The notes under the pieces are model-generated. The model was not told where the DNA came from. It saw only the letters and a list, made by a program, of their open reading frames with translations, and made no database searches. Made by a program: the position numbers and the translations under genes. This document shows positions 1-7,968 of a stretch of 34,603 nucleotides of DNA, in pieces. This stretch comes from Burkholderia sp. Its GTDB lineage: Bacteria > Pseudomonadota > Gammaproteobacteria > Burkholderiales > Burkholderiaceae. The stretch lies in assembly GCA_031253835.1 (NCBI GenBank), contig JAIRVP010000009.1, positions 1 to 34,603 of the forward strand, read 5' to 3'. The stretch's first letter is position 1, and each line of letters opens with the position of its first letter.

Positions 1-7
1 ATTTGGG

Positions 8-105
8 GTTGCCACGAGAACGGCCGCTCGCCGCGTTGCGCTCCTTGCGAATACGTCAGTATTCGCGGCGTCGCGCGCCTCGCGAGCGGCCGTTCTCGTG
101 GCAAC
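8..105. repeat. Long imperfect hairpin with perfect 24-bp outer arms
   Basis: Positions 8-31 and 82-105 are perfect reverse complements (24 bp). Inside them 47-54 (GCGAATAC) and 59-66 (GTATTCGC) form a second perfect 8-bp stem with a GTCA loop, while the 15-nt segments between the two stems do not pair. The whole is a long structured element directly upstream of the sugar permease gene, presumably between it and the preceding transporter gene outside the window. It could be a dispersed intergenic repeat of the REP/BIME kind, or an mRNA structure that tunes expression within the operon. It does not look like a classical terminator because no T-run follows. Confidence 0.85.
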
Positions 106-148
106 GCATGCGCGTTCCATATGTAAACAGACCCTAAGGATTACAAAC

Positions 149-1000
149 ATGTATCCGATGCCCGTGTCCCGCTGGGGACGTCCCGCCCGCTGGCTCTACC
201 GGCTGTCGCTGCCGTGCGCGCTCGCGCTGTGGCTCGTGCCGCTGCTCGCGGTGCTCGTCACGTCGATCCGCTCGACCGACGAGATCATGGCCGGCCACTA
301 CTGGGACTGGCCGAGGCAGTTCGCGCTGGTCGACAACTACGGCGCCGCGCTCACGCAGACGCCGATGCTGCATTACTTCGCGAACAGCATCCTGATCACG
401 GTGCCGTCGGTCGCCGCATCGATCCTGCTCGCGTCGCTCGCCGGGCACGCGCTCGCGAACTACCGGTTTCGCGGCAATCTCGTGCTGCTCGGGCTGTTCG
501 TCGCCGGCAACTTCGTGCCGATCCAGATCCTGATGATCCCGGTGCGGCAGATCATGCTCGGCGTCGGCCTCTACAACACCGTGTGGGCGCTCGTGCTGTT
601 CCATACCGCGTTCCAGACCGGCTTCTGCACGCTGTTCCTGCGCAACTTCATCCGCGAGCTGCCGTTCGAGCTGATCGAGGCCGCACGCGTCGAAGGTGCG
701 TCCGAGTGGGCGATCTACTGGCGCGTCGTGCTGCCGCTGGTGCGGCCGGCGCTCGCGGCGCTCGCGATCCTCGTGTTCACGTTCGTGTGGAACGACTACT
801 TCTGGGCGCTGTGCCTCACGCAAGGCGACGACGCGGCACCGATCACCGTCGGCGTCGCCGCGCTCAAGGGGCAGTGGACGACCGCCTGGAACATCGTGTC
901 GGCCGGCTCGGTGCTCGCCGCGCTGCCGTCGGTGCTGATGTTCTTCGCGATGCAGAAGCACTTCGTCGCCGGGCTCACGTTCGGTGCGACCAAGGGCTGA
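149..1000 (+). CDS. Carbohydrate ABC transporter permease (MalG/LacG type)
   Basis: Inner-membrane permease of a CUT1-type sugar ABC importer, 283 residues, the usual length for MalG-like subunits. The protein has a first membrane segment near residues 17-38, a periplasmic loop, then five more hydrophobic segments. The EAA loop that contacts the ATPase is visible as a stretch around EAARVEGASEWAIYWRVVLPL. I chose the ATG at 149 because TAAGGA lies 7-8 nt upstream; an in-frame GTG at 98 would start inside the long hairpin. The partner permease, binding protein and ATPase must lie to the left, outside the window. The GH42 gene 36 bp downstream suggests the importer carries galacto-oligosaccharides; the substrate is inferred from context only. 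Confidence 0.93.
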   Translation: MYPMPVSRWGRPARWLYRLSLPCALALWLVPLLAVLVTSIRSTDEIMAGHYWDWPRQFALVDNYGAALTQTPMLHYFANSILITVPSVAASILLASLAGHALANYRFRGNLVLLGLFVAGNFVPIQILMIPVRQIMLGVGLYNTVWALVLFHTAFQTGFCTLFLRNFIRELPFELIEAARVEGASEWAIYWRVVLPLVRPALAALAILVFTFVWNDYFWALCLTQGDDAAPITVGVAALKGQWTTAWNIVSAGSVLAALPSVLMFFAMQKHFVAGLTFGATKG

Positions 1001-1036
1001 TCCGTCCCATCCATTTTCTTCTGCAAGGAATCCACG

Positions 1037-3007
1037 ATGCACCTCGGCGTTTGCTACTACCCCGAACACTGGCCGCGCGAACAATGGGACCGCGATGCGC
1101 GGCGGATGGCCGAACTGGGCCTTACCCGCGTGCGGATCGCCGAGTTCGCGTGGAGCCGGATGGAGCCGGAGCCCGGCCGTTACGACTGGGCGTGGCTCGA
1201 TGAAGCGATCGATACGCTCGCCGGCCAGCAGTTGAAGATCGTGCTCGGCACGCCGACCGCCGCGCCGCCGAAATGGCTCGTCGATCGCCATCCGGAGATC
1301 CTGCCGGTCGGCGCGGACGGCGCCGTGTGGCAATTCGGCTCGCGCCGCCATTACGACATCGCGAGCCCCGTGTATCGCGAGCACTGCGTGCGCATCGCGG
1401 ATGCAATGGCGCGGCGCTACGGCGCGCATCCGGCGGTGATCGCCTGGCAGACCGACAACGAGATCGGCTGCCACAACACGCTGCCGAGCTATACGCGTGC
1501 GGCGCTCGACGGCTTTCGCGTGTGGCTCGCCGGGCGCTACGGCGACATCGGCACGCTGAACCGTGCGTGGGGCAACGTGTTCTGGAGCATGGAATATCGC
1601 GGCTTCGACGAGATCGAACTGCCGCGCCACACGCCGACCGATGCGAATCCCGCGCACCTGCTCGACTTCCGGCGCTATCAGTCGGACGAAGTCGCGCGGT
1701 TTCATGCGGCACAGGTCGATGCGATCCGGCCGCACGCACCGGGTCGCGACGTGCTGCACAACTTCATGGGCTTTTTCACCGAGTTCGATCACTACGCGTT
1801 CGCACGCGGCGGCCTCGATGTCGCCGCGTGGGACAGCTACCCGGTGCCGCGCACCGAAGTGCTAGCGCTCGACGAATCCGACAAGCGGCGCTGGGCGCGC
1901 ACCGGGCACCCCGATGTGTCGGCGTTCTCGCACGACCTGTATCGCGGCGTCGGCAATGGCCGGATGTGGGTGATGGAGCAACAGGCGGGGCCCGTCAACT
2001 GGGGGCCGTACAACCCGGTGCCGCACGCGGGCGTTGTGCGGCTGTGGACGTGGGAAGCGTTCGCGCATGGCGCGGAGCTCGTGTCGTATTTCCGCTGGCG
2101 GCAGTATCCGCATGCGCAGGAGCAACTGCACTCGGGGCTCAATGCGCCGGACGACCGGCTGTCGCCGGGCGGCCACGAAGTGGCGCGCGTCGCACACGAA
2201 CTGGCCGCACTGGATTCCGCGCTCGTCACCGGTGCGCGCGAGCCGGCCCGTGCCGCGCTGCTGTTCGACTACGAGGCCGACTGGATGATCCGGATCCAGC
2301 CGCATGGCGCCGACTTCGACTATCAGCACCATGCGTTCGACTGGTATCGCGCGCTGCGCGAACTGGGGCTCGACGTCGATATCGTCGCGGCCGGTGCGGA
2401 CGTGTCGCACTATGCGCTCGTCGTCGTGCCGACGCTGCCGGTCGTCACGGATCGCGTCGTCGAGCAGGCCGCGCGCGGGAACGCACACTGGCTGTTCGGG
2501 CCGCGCACGGGTTCGCGCACGGCCGAATTCGCCATCGCGCCGGGCCTGGCGCCCGGCAAGCTGCGCGACGTGCTGCCGGTACGGATCGGCCAGGTCGAGT
2601 CGCTGCGGCCGTCGCTCGCACCGCGCGTTGCGTTCGACGGTGTCGACGGCCATGCGCTGAAATGGCGCGATCACGTCGATCTGGAATCGGCGACGGGCAT
2701 CGACGTGCTCGCGGCATGCGACGACGGCGTGCCTGCACTGGTACGCCGTGGCCACGTGACGATGGCGACCGCCTGCTTCGATCGCACGCTGTTGCGCGCG
2801 ATCGTCGGCCGCTGCGCGCGCGACGCCGGCCTGCCGGTGCGTGCGCTGCCGGACGGCGTGCGCTTGCGCCGGCGCGGGCGCGTCGTGTTCGCGTTCAACT
2901 ACGGCGACGCACCGTGTACGCTGCCCGCGCCGGACGGTGCGCGCTTCGTGCTCGGCGGGCCCGAACTCGGTGCGGTCGACGTCGCCGCATGGGTCGAGCC
3001 GGACTGA
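1037..3007 (+). CDS. GH42 beta-galactosidase
   Basis: Cytoplasmic glycoside hydrolase family 42 enzyme, 656 residues, a normal length. It removes terminal beta-galactose from short galactosides. The N-terminal TIM barrel carries the GH42 acid/base in WQTDNEIGCHN (Glu142) and the nucleophile in VMEQQAGPVNW (Glu314), both at positions expected for the family. The trimerisation domain follows (about 385-590), then a small C-terminal beta domain. There is no signal peptide, so the substrate must be imported. AAGGA precedes the ATG at 1037. The gene lies 36 bp after the permease gene and 4 bp before the efflux transporter gene, so the three are very probably one operon. Function is secure; the natural substrate (beta-1,4-galacto-oligosaccharides) is inferred from the GH53 neighbour. 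Confidence 0.96.
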   Translation: MHLGVCYYPEHWPREQWDRDARRMAELGLTRVRIAEFAWSRMEPEPGRYDWAWLDEAIDTLAGQQLKIVLGTPTAAPPKWLVDRHPEILPVGADGAVWQFGSRRHYDIASPVYREHCVRIADAMARRYGAHPAVIAWQTDNEIGCHNTLPSYTRAALDGFRVWLAGRYGDIGTLNRAWGNVFWSMEYRGFDEIELPRHTPTDANPAHLLDFRRYQSDEVARFHAAQVDAIRPHAPGRDVLHNFMGFFTEFDHYAFARGGLDVAAWDSYPVPRTEVLALDESDKRRWARTGHPDVSAFSHDLYRGVGNGRMWVMEQQAGPVNWGPYNPVPHAGVVRLWTWEAFAHGAELVSYFRWRQYPHAQEQLHSGLNAPDDRLSPGGHEVARVAHELAALDSALVTGAREPARAALLFDYEADWMIRIQPHGADFDYQHHAFDWYRALRELGLDVDIVAAGADVSHYALVVVPTLPVVTDRVVEQAARGNAHWLFGPRTGSRTAEFAIAPGLAPGKLRDVLPVRIGQVESLRPSLAPRVAFDGVDGHALKWRDHVDLESATGIDVLAACDDGVPALVRRGHVTMATACFDRTLLRAIVGRCARDAGLPVRALPDGVRLRRRGRVVFAFNYGDAPCTLPAPDGARFVLGGPELGAVDVAAWVEPD

Positions 3008-3011
3008 CGCG

Positions 3012-4304
3012 ATGCAGTCGCCGCGGTTGCTACGGTCGCATGTCGCGCGCCTTGCCGGGATCGCGCATTTCGTGCCGCTGTCCGCCGCGGCGCTGATGCT
3101 CGGCGTCGCGATGTCGTTCACGGCGCCATACCTGTCGCTGTTCGGCGTCGAAGCGGCGGGGATGTCGCCGTTGCTCGCGGGTATCTTCATGACGCTGATC
3201 GCGGCGAGCGGTGTCGTCGCGAGCACCTGGGCCGGGCGCTGGTCGGATCGTCGCGACCGGCACCGGCCGCTGCTCGTCGCATCGCTTGCGGCTGCCGCGC
3301 TCGGTTTCGCGCTGCTGTGCGTGCTGCGCGCGCACGGGCCGGTGATCGCGGCAGGCACGATCCTGCTCGGCGCGGGGGCTGTGTCGCTGTCGCAGATCTT
3401 TTCGTTCGCGCGCGCGGTGCTGCCGGTCGACGACGATGCGCAGCGCGAGCTCGCGTCGGCCGCGCTGCGCACGATGCTGTCGGTTGCGTGGGTGTTCGGG
3501 CCTGCGCTTGGCGCGCTGATCCTCGCGCAGACGGGGTTTGCCGGGCTTTTTCTCGCGGCTGCCGCGGGTTTTGTCGGGTGCGCGGCGATCGTCGCACGGA
3601 TTCCGGAGCCGGCGCGGCGGCCGGCGGCGCGTCACGTGAGTGCGGTCGAACACGCTGCGACGTTGCCGGACGAGGTGGCGGCGGTCGTCGCGCCGCGCGC
3701 GAGCGTGCGGCGAACCCTCGTCGCGCTCACGCTGATGGGGCTCGCGGCGAACGCGACGATGATCGTGCTGCCGCTGTTCATCGTGCGCGGGCTCGGTGGC
3801 ACGCCGACGAACGTATCGGCCGCGCTGGGCCTCGCTGCCTTGCTCGAGATCCCGATGATGCTGTGGCTCGGCATCCGGTCAACGCGGCTCGACAAGGCGC
3901 GCTGGCTGACCGCGTGCGCGGCCGTGCATGCGGCGTATTTCATCGGGCTCGCGGCGGTGACGCGAGTGGACATGATCCTGCCGCTGCAGCTGCTGAGCGC
4001 CTGCGTGGTCGCGATCACGTCGTGCCTCGGGATGACGCGCGTGTGCGACCTGATGCCCACGCGCCCGGGCACCGCGACCGCGATGTTCTTCAGTACCGCG
4101 CGGGTCGGCTCGATCGCGTCGGGCGTGCTGTCGGGCGCGTGCGTCGACCTGTTCGGCTTTCGCGCGACGTTTGCGGGGTGCTGCGGGCTTGCGCTTGTCG
4201 CGTTCGTGCTGCTCGCCCGGGATGCGCGCAGCGAGCGGGGCGGTACGCGCGGCGCAAGCGGTACGACGGCGTCTGCTCGACGCCGCTTCGATGCACCGCA
4301 CTGA
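3012..4304 (+). CDS. MFS sugar efflux transporter, SET family
   Basis: Twelve-helix major facilitator of 430 residues. Stretches such as RTMLSVAWVFGPALG, LEIPMMLWLG and CDLMPTRPGTATA correspond to the signature regions of the E. coli SetA/SetB sugar efflux transporters. The family exports lactose, glucose or glucosides, and non-metabolisable or excess sugars. The reading frame is open further upstream, but the ATG at 3012 lies 4 bp after the beta-galactosidase stop and gives the right N-terminus for the family. Its place in a galactoside operon suggests release of excess hexose or disaccharide to relieve sugar stress; this is inference. Membership of the SET family is fairly sure, substrate is not. 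Confidence 0.88.
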   Translation: MQSPRLLRSHVARLAGIAHFVPLSAAALMLGVAMSFTAPYLSLFGVEAAGMSPLLAGIFMTLIAASGVVASTWAGRWSDRRDRHRPLLVASLAAAALGFALLCVLRAHGPVIAAGTILLGAGAVSLSQIFSFARAVLPVDDDAQRELASAALRTMLSVAWVFGPALGALILAQTGFAGLFLAAAAGFVGCAAIVARIPEPARRPAARHVSAVEHAATLPDEVAAVVAPRASVRRTLVALTLMGLAANATMIVLPLFIVRGLGGTPTNVSAALGLAALLEIPMMLWLGIRSTRLDKARWLTACAAVHAAYFIGLAAVTRVDMILPLQLLSACVVAITSCLGMTRVCDLMPTRPGTATAMFFSTARVGSIASGVLSGACVDLFGFRATFAGCCGLALVAFVLLARDARSERGGTRGASGTTASARRRFDAPH

Positions 4305-4355
4305 CGCGGGAGGCGTCGGTGCGGTGATGCGCTGACGTCGCGAATGCGTCAGCGC
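4294..4355. terminator. Two hairpins between convergent genes
   Basis: A 14-bp stem (4294-4307 with 4313-4326, one G-U pair, GGGAG loop) overlaps the stop codon of the efflux gene. A perfect 9-bp stem GCGCTGACG/CGTCAGCGC (4329-4337 with 4347-4355) overlaps the stop of the convergent galactanase gene. Neither has a T-run, so they are candidates for structure-assisted 3' ends rather than textbook intrinsic terminators. Confidence 0.5.
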
Positions 4356-5509
4356 CGGCGGTACGCGTCGAGCGACGGCAGCGCGTTGCCGTGGAAGTCG
4401 AACAACGTGTTGTTGTCCCACTGATCGCCCGCGCCGAGCTTCCAGCCGACCCCCGGCGTCGGGATCCATTCCGGCTCCCACCAGAACACGCCCTTGCCGC
4501 GATTGCCCGGCACGTCCTTCACGATATCGGTGACCGCCGCGAGGAACTGCGCCTGACCGGCCGGCGACGGCGGGAACGCGGTCGAGCCGGTGTTGGTCAT
4601 CGAGTTCGGTTCCGAGTCGCCGTCGCTGGTAGTCCACGGATACGCGGTCTCGACGACGATCAGTTCCTTGTCATAGCGCACCGCGAGATCGTTCGCGTTG
4701 TTGCGGAGATCGTCGAGCGAGCCTTGCCACTGCGGGTAGTACGACAGGCCGATCACGTCGAATGCGACACCGCGCTGCGTCGCGCTGTCGAACCACCAGC
4801 GGCTTTTCGCGTTGTCGCCGCCGCTGTCGATGTGCAGCATCACCTTGATGCGCGGATCGACGGCCTTCACCGCATCGCGGCCCGTCTTCAGCAGCTGGGC
4901 GAGGTTGTCCCACTGGTCGTAGCGGCCGAGCGGCCACAGCATGCCGCCCGTGATCTCGTTGCCGATCTGAACCCACTCGGGCCGCACGCCGGCGCGCTGC
5001 AGCCGGCGCAGCACGTCGGTCGTATAGGCCGACAGCAGCGCGCAGGTGTCGGCGAGATTCTTGCCGGCCCACGCATGCGGCGGGTATTGCTTGCCGGGGT
5101 CCGCCCACCAGTCGCTGTAGTGGAAATCGATCAGGATGCGCATGCCGAGCGCGGCCGCACGCTTCGCGAGTGCGACGACATGGGCTGCATCGTTGTAGCC
5201 GGCCGCGGCGCTCTGGTTCGCGGGAAAGAAATCCGGATTGCCGGGATCGTTCCATACCTTGATGCGGATCGAATCGACACCGTGCGCGTGCAGGATCTTC
5301 AGGCAGTCGCGCGGGTGTCCGCGGTCGAAATACTGCGCGCCGTGCGCCTCGAGCTCCGGCAGTGTCGACACGTCGGCGCCCATCGCGAACGGGGCGCCGC
5401 CCGCGGCGCGCACGACACCTTGTGCGACGGCCGGCAGCGTGCCGGTCAGGTCGACGCATGCAAGCGCCGCGGTCGAGACACTCCAGCGCAACATCGATCG
5501 TCGGTTCAT
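4349..5509 (-). CDS. Secreted arabinogalactan endo-beta-1,4-galactanase (GH53)
   Basis: Glycoside hydrolase family 53 enzyme, 386 residues, which cuts beta-1,4-galactan chains outside the cytoplasm. The N-terminus MNRRSMLRW followed by a hydrophobic stretch ending in AVAQG is a signal peptide with a twin-arginine motif, so Tat export is likely. The catalytic acid/base Glu is in QIGNEITGG and the nucleophile Glu in VVETAYPWT, both typical of GH53, as is the N-terminal FAMGADVSTLPELE segment. Two in-frame ATGs exist. The one at 5509 has GGAGG six nt upstream, whereas at 5515 GGAGG would touch the ATG, so 5509 is preferred. It faces the galactosidase operon and probably feeds it with oligosaccharides. 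A perfect palindromic operator lies 58 bp upstream. Confidence 0.95.
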   Translation of the reverse strand: MNRRSMLRWSVSTAALACVDLTGTLPAVAQGVVRAAGGAPFAMGADVSTLPELEAHGAQYFDRGHPRDCLKILHAHGVDSIRIKVWNDPGNPDFFPANQSAAAGYNDAAHVVALAKRAAALGMRILIDFHYSDWWADPGKQYPPHAWAGKNLADTCALLSAYTTDVLRRLQRAGVRPEWVQIGNEITGGMLWPLGRYDQWDNLAQLLKTGRDAVKAVDPRIKVMLHIDSGGDNAKSRWWFDSATQRGVAFDVIGLSYYPQWQGSLDDLRNNANDLAVRYDKELIVVETAYPWTTSDGDSEPNSMTNTGSTAFPPSPAGQAQFLAAVTDIVKDVPGNRGKGVFWWEPEWIPTPGVGWKLGAGDQWDNNTLFDFHGNALPSLDAYRRR

Positions 5510-5566
5510 CGTCATCCTCCATTGTCGGGCCCGGCCGATCGATCGAAGGATCGCGGGCCTAGCCGG

Positions 5567-5580
5567 TTTAAGCGCTTAAA
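5567..5580. promoter_or_regulatory. LacI-family operator candidate upstream of galactanase
   Basis: TTTAAGCGCTTAAA is a perfect 14-bp palindrome with a central CpG-type core, the symmetry seen in operators of LacI/GalR-family repressors. It is markedly AT-richer than its surroundings. It lies 58 bp upstream of the galactanase start. The cognate regulator is not in the window and would be expected left of position 1. Repression relieved by a galactoside is inference. Confidence 0.7.
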
Positions 5581-5745
5581 TTTTGGCCGCGATATGAGGC
5601 CGGATCGAGCGTAGCGCAGCCGCCGATAGATACGCAAAGAACGCGTGCGTTACCTACTATCTGAAGACTGGCGTGCGGGTCGCGCAGCGGTGGCGGGATG
5701 GCCACGGCAGGGCCCGCCCGGGCGGATCATTCAGGAAGGCAAAAC

Positions 5746-5790
5746 ACACGGCTGGTCGCGCACGGCAATGCCGCGCGCGACCAGCCGTGT
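5746..5790 (-). terminator. Intrinsic terminator of the phosphatase gene
   Basis: Perfect 16-bp stem (5746-5761 with 5775-5790) and a 13-nt loop, starting 6 bp past the stop codon on the minus strand and followed there by GTTTTGCC. Stem strength and position make this a convincing rho-independent terminator for the phosphatase gene; it may also insulate it from galactanase upstream sequences. Confidence 0.85.
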
Positions 5791-5795
5791 CGCGA

Positions 5796-7754
5796 TTACG
5801 ACGCCGACAACGTGACCGACACGCCCGTCGCCGTATAGACGGGCGTCGCCTTGAACCCGTCGACCGTCACGGCCGAGAACTTCGCGGAAGCCGCCGCACC
5901 GTCGATCAGCGCGATGGTATCGCCGGCCTTCGGCACATAGCCGTTCACGAACTTCACGTGCAGCGTGCCGCCTGCGACGGTGAGCGGGCCGCCGACGCGC
6001 AGGCGCCCGCCGCCGTTGCCGTCGATGTCGAGCTCGAGCGTCGTGTTGTCGAGCTGCGTATAGCGCGTCGCGATCGTGACGGGCGCGCCTGCCGCAATCC
6101 GCACGCTGCCGCCGGCGCCCACGTATACGTCGCCGTTGCCGAACGCCGTCGCGGAGGCGGCGGCGAGCGTGCCGCCGCCGATCTGCGTGCCGCCCGCATA
6201 GCGGTTGTTGCCCGCCAGCGTCAGCGTGCCGGTGCCCTGCAGCGTCAGCTTGCCTGCGCCGGCGATGTCGTTACGCCACAGGTCGGCCGCATTGAGCCCG
6301 CCCTGCGAGGCATCCATCGATACGATCACGTTGCCGTTGATCGCGCCGTAGCCGTCGGCCGCGGCGAACAGGTTCAGGCGGCCCCAGCCTTCCGCATCGT
6401 CCATGACCGGGTACCCGGACGGGAGTTCGGTCGTCTTCAGCACGACGCGCCGCTGGTCGGCGCTCAGGTACGGGAAGCGCGTCTGCAGCAGGATCTCCGC
6501 GCCCTTCGGCACGACGGGCGGTGCGTCGGTCGACTCGATCGCGCCGAAGCCGAACGTCAGGCGGCGCGCGAAGGCCGTCTTGTTCGTCGCGTAGTCGGCG
6601 AACCGGTCGGTGGCCGTCGTGCCCGAGTGCGCGAAGGCGGCGAACGTCGTGCCGGTCGTCCCTGTGAGTTGCTGCAGGGTCTGATGCGCCTGACCGTACG
6701 CGGCCTGCGCGTCGCCCGCATACGCGGCCAGGTTCGCCGCGCTGACGGCCAGCGCGAACATGCGGCCGCCGATCACGTCGAGCGGCGAGTGCATGCCGGC
6801 GAGGATCCGGTTCTCGCCCAGTTCGAGGCCGCGGCTGACCATCTCCTGGAAGCGCTCCGGCACAAGCCACGCCATCGTCATCGCGTCGCGCATCGCTTCG
6901 GCCTCGTGGCCGCTGATGAAGCCGCCGTCGGTCGCGGGCGTCGTGCTTTCCGCCGGCACGAGCGTCGGCGCGACGACGACGCTCGTGCTCCAGCGATACG
7001 GCCGCGCGTACTTGTAGAAGCGCTTCGCGGGTTCGGTCGACGCGTTGTTGCCCATTTCGTTGAGCAGGTCGACGACCTTGCCGAAGCTCGCGTTCGTACT
7101 GCTGCCGACGCCGATGTTGTTGCCGGAATCGTTGTACAGCACCGTCGTCGCGTCGGCGGGCACGCTGGTGATGCTGGTCGTCTGCTGCGCCGCGGTGCGC
7201 CACGCACCGGTGAGCGGGCCCATGCCGTCGGTCACGCTGTAGCCCTTGCCGCGCCGGTCGTCGAAGTAGGCGGCGTCGGCCTGTTGCTGCGTGCGGGCGG
7301 TCGTGGCGTTGACCACATACTGGACATTGGCGGCCAGCACCGTGTCGTTCAGGCTCGTGCCGCAAGGCGTACCGCTGCCGGGCAGGCCGGAGCAGGTCGA
7401 CGCCGTGACGGCGGGAAACGCGCCGTTAGCCGGTGCGCTGACGCCGGCATCGACCAGCATCGTTGCCGGCTGCCACAGGTCCAGGAAGCGGCTCACCACG
7501 CGCACGGCGGCGTTGGTGGACAGCGTGGCATAGCGTGCGTCGCCGCGCTGGTTGGTCGCGAGGTTGTCGACGAAGGCCGGCACGCTCGGCACGGGCGCGC
7601 TGTCGACGAAGCCGGGATCGGCCGGCGGCGCCGGCATGGCCGCGCTTGTCGTGGTGGTCGACGCGACGTCGTCGCCGCCGCCGCAGGCCGCGAGAACGAT
7701 CGCGCTCGACAATGCTGCGACGTGCAGCGGGAAACGGCTCCGTGATGCAAACAT
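5796..7754 (-). CDS. PAP2-family acid phosphatase lipoprotein with autotransporter-type beta repeat
   Basis: Predicted lipoprotein of 652 residues. The N-terminus ends in a lipobox VLAAC (Cys24). The middle carries all three motifs of class A acid phosphatases/vanadium haloperoxidases: K244-x6-RP (KRFYKYARP), SGH at 281-283, and R316-x5-H322-x3-D326. Residues about 500-535 (LTLAGNNRYAGGTQIGGGTL) match the autotransporter-associated beta-strand repeat, and the tail stays beta-rich, but no C-terminal outer-membrane barrel follows. It therefore probably sits on the cell surface or in the periplasm and releases phosphate from organic esters; the substrate is unknown. The ATG at 7754 is preferred because GGAG lies six nt upstream; the ATG at 7766 has no room for a ribosome site. 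A strong terminator follows. Confidence 0.9.
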   Translation of the reverse strand: MFASRSRFPLHVAALSSAIVLAACGGGDDVASTTTTSAAMPAPPADPGFVDSAPVPSVPAFVDNLATNQRGDARYATLSTNAAVRVVSRFLDLWQPATMLVDAGVSAPANGAFPAVTASTCSGLPGSGTPCGTSLNDTVLAANVQYVVNATTARTQQQADAAYFDDRRGKGYSVTDGMGPLTGAWRTAAQQTTSITSVPADATTVLYNDSGNNIGVGSSTNASFGKVVDLLNEMGNNASTEPAKRFYKYARPYRWSTSVVVAPTLVPAESTTPATDGGFISGHEAEAMRDAMTMAWLVPERFQEMVSRGLELGENRILAGMHSPLDVIGGRMFALAVSAANLAAYAGDAQAAYGQAHQTLQQLTGTTGTTFAAFAHSGTTATDRFADYATNKTAFARRLTFGFGAIESTDAPPVVPKGAEILLQTRFPYLSADQRRVVLKTTELPSGYPVMDDAEGWGRLNLFAAADGYGAINGNVIVSMDASQGGLNAADLWRNDIAGAGKLTLQGTGTLTLAGNNRYAGGTQIGGGTLAAASATAFGNGDVYVGAGGSVRIAAGAPVTIATRYTQLDNTTLELDIDGNGGGRLRVGGPLTVAGGTLHVKFVNGYVPKAGDTIALIDGAAASAKFSAVTVDGFKATPVYTATGVSVTLSAS

Positions 7755-7946
7755 GCAAGACTCCATCCTGAGTGTCGAAGATGGCGGATTGTCATGGGCG
7801 ATCGTGACGCAGCCGTTAAGGATTTGTTGCGGGTCGCGGTCGATGCGCCCGAATGCTCACTATCTGGTGAATTCGTGATGCTGAACGTTTGCGGACGGAT
7901 CGATTCGCCGTCAGCGATGCCGGGGCAGGCCGTGCGTATGCGTTCG

Positions 7947-7967
7947 AAAAAGGTCGGAACCGGACCC
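7947..7967 (-). terminator. Probable terminator of the diguanylate cyclase gene
   Basis: On the minus strand an imperfect stem (GGTCCGG-TT-CCGACC, one bulged base) is followed at once by TTTTT, starting two bases after the stop codon of the cyclase gene. It is short but correctly placed. The next 180 bp up to the phosphatase gene hold nothing else I can identify. Confidence 0.55.
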
Positions 7968-7968
7968 G

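Noticed and set aside
98..148. GTG start of the sugar permease at 98
   Set aside because: It lies within the hairpin arm and adds residues unlike a MalG N-terminus; the ATG at 149 has a proper ribosome site.
5673..7745. A 690-codon plus-strand frame
   Set aside because: Antisense shadow of the phosphatase lipoprotein; Arg/Ala-rich and lacks any family feature.
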